Positions 63,809 to 64,000 of a stretch of DNA of 64,000 nt are shown here, piece after piece (the stretch's first letter is position 1; the number at the start of each line of letters is the position of its first letter). The position numbers and the translations under genes were made by a program. The notes beneath the pieces were generated by a model. The model ran no database searches. It worked only from the letters and a program-made list of their open reading frames with translations, and had not been told where the DNA came from. This DNA comes from JBBSDP01 sp963754335 (GTDB lineage: Bacteria > Planctomycetota > Phycisphaerae > Tepidisphaerales > Tepidisphaeraceae), in NCBI GenBank assembly GCA_963754335.1, contig CAVWFQ010000003.1, forward strand, positions 682,001 through 746,000. The letters run 5' to 3'.

Positions 63809-64000
63809 CTATTGCGGCTCAGTCGTCGGCTTCGCGCTCCGGTCCAGAGAAAGCTTGCAGGCTTTCCACAGCGCATCAAGGTCATCTCCGGCGATCTGGC
63901 GGAACAGATCGTCGCTGTACTTTCCGTCGCGCAGCGCCGTGTTGAGCTTCGCGACGATCATCGGCGCACGCGAAGATTCGAGGTAATGCAGCAATCCGGC
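63809..64000 (-). CDS. Basic secretory family peptidase-like protein, C-terminal part (partial)
   Basis: The frame is open to the end of the window. The visible part includes AGLLHYLESS, IVAKLNTALRDGKYSDDLF and GDDLDALWKACK. These match the C-terminal helices of the basic secretory protein family, probable zinc metallopeptidases. The HExxH region is outside the window. It is convergent with the zinc-ribbon/GYF gene. Confidence 0.6.
   Translation of the reverse strand, partial: AGLLHYLESSRAPMIVAKLNTALRDGKYSDDLFRQIAGDDLDALWKACKLSLDRSAKPTTEPQ

Overview
The window looks like chromosome from a Planctomycetota bacterium, probably of the Phycisphaerae/Tepidisphaerales type. This is an inference from gene content. 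It rests on a LEPR-XLL-type N-terminal motif in a large Ig-repeat protein, a type II pseudopilin ending in an H-X9-DG-like motif, a tandem set of DUF4139 proteins, several zinc-ribbon/TPR membrane proteins, an LptD-like outer-membrane protein, a large ECF sigma factor with a C-terminal TPR region, and many dispersed hairpin repeats. Most of the window is GC-rich. No rRNA, tRNA or CRISPR array was recognised.

Layout. 0-3 kb: the end of an O-antigen-ligase-like/TPR gene, a STAS protein and an Mrp-type ATPase. 4-9.3 kb: an accessory segment that looks more AT-rich, with orphan genes, a decayed ribbon-helix-helix-like gene, an H-type-lectin-like coiled-coil protein, and two proteins that share a C-terminal domain but carry different N-terminal domains (TIR-like and DUF4062). 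9.6-15.8 kb: a cardiolipin-synthase-type PLD enzyme, an SGNH esterase, and an ECF sigma/YciI/VOC/YciI cluster. 15.8-27 kb: surface and secreted proteins (Ig-repeat, TPR, C39 peptidase, DUF4091-type). 27-31 kb: three tandem DUF4139 genes. 31-38 kb: apolipoprotein N-acyltransferase, family X DNA polymerase and a large zinc-ribbon/TPR protein. 38-41 kb: an imuA-imuB mutagenesis pair riddled with hairpin repeats inside the reading frames. 41-50 kb: a B12-dependent ribonucleotide reductase with an intein, a coiled-coil partner, dCTP deaminase, three related small lipoproteins and a pseudopilin. 50-64 kb: RNase R, a TolB/CsgG-like protein, ArgC, an LptD-like protein, glutamine synthetase, an HTH protein, a zinc-ribbon/GYF protein and the end of a basic-secretory-family peptidase.

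Two features run through the whole window. First, many genes, including conserved ones (nrdJ, rnr, polX, argC, imuA/imuB), are split by single-base indels, often at short homopolymers. I therefore give joined coordinates and name the break. Assembly or sequencing error is the simplest explanation for the housekeeping genes, but some breaks (7-bp tandem duplications, an in-frame stop, an internal deletion) look like real decay. Second, several families of hairpin repeats sit between genes, and in imuA/imuB some sit in frame within the coding sequence.

The observations most worth following are the repeat-laden imuA/imuB genes with a palindromic operator candidate upstream, the pair of proteins with a shared C-terminal domain in the accessory segment (a possible defence locus), and the intein in the ribonucleotide reductase.
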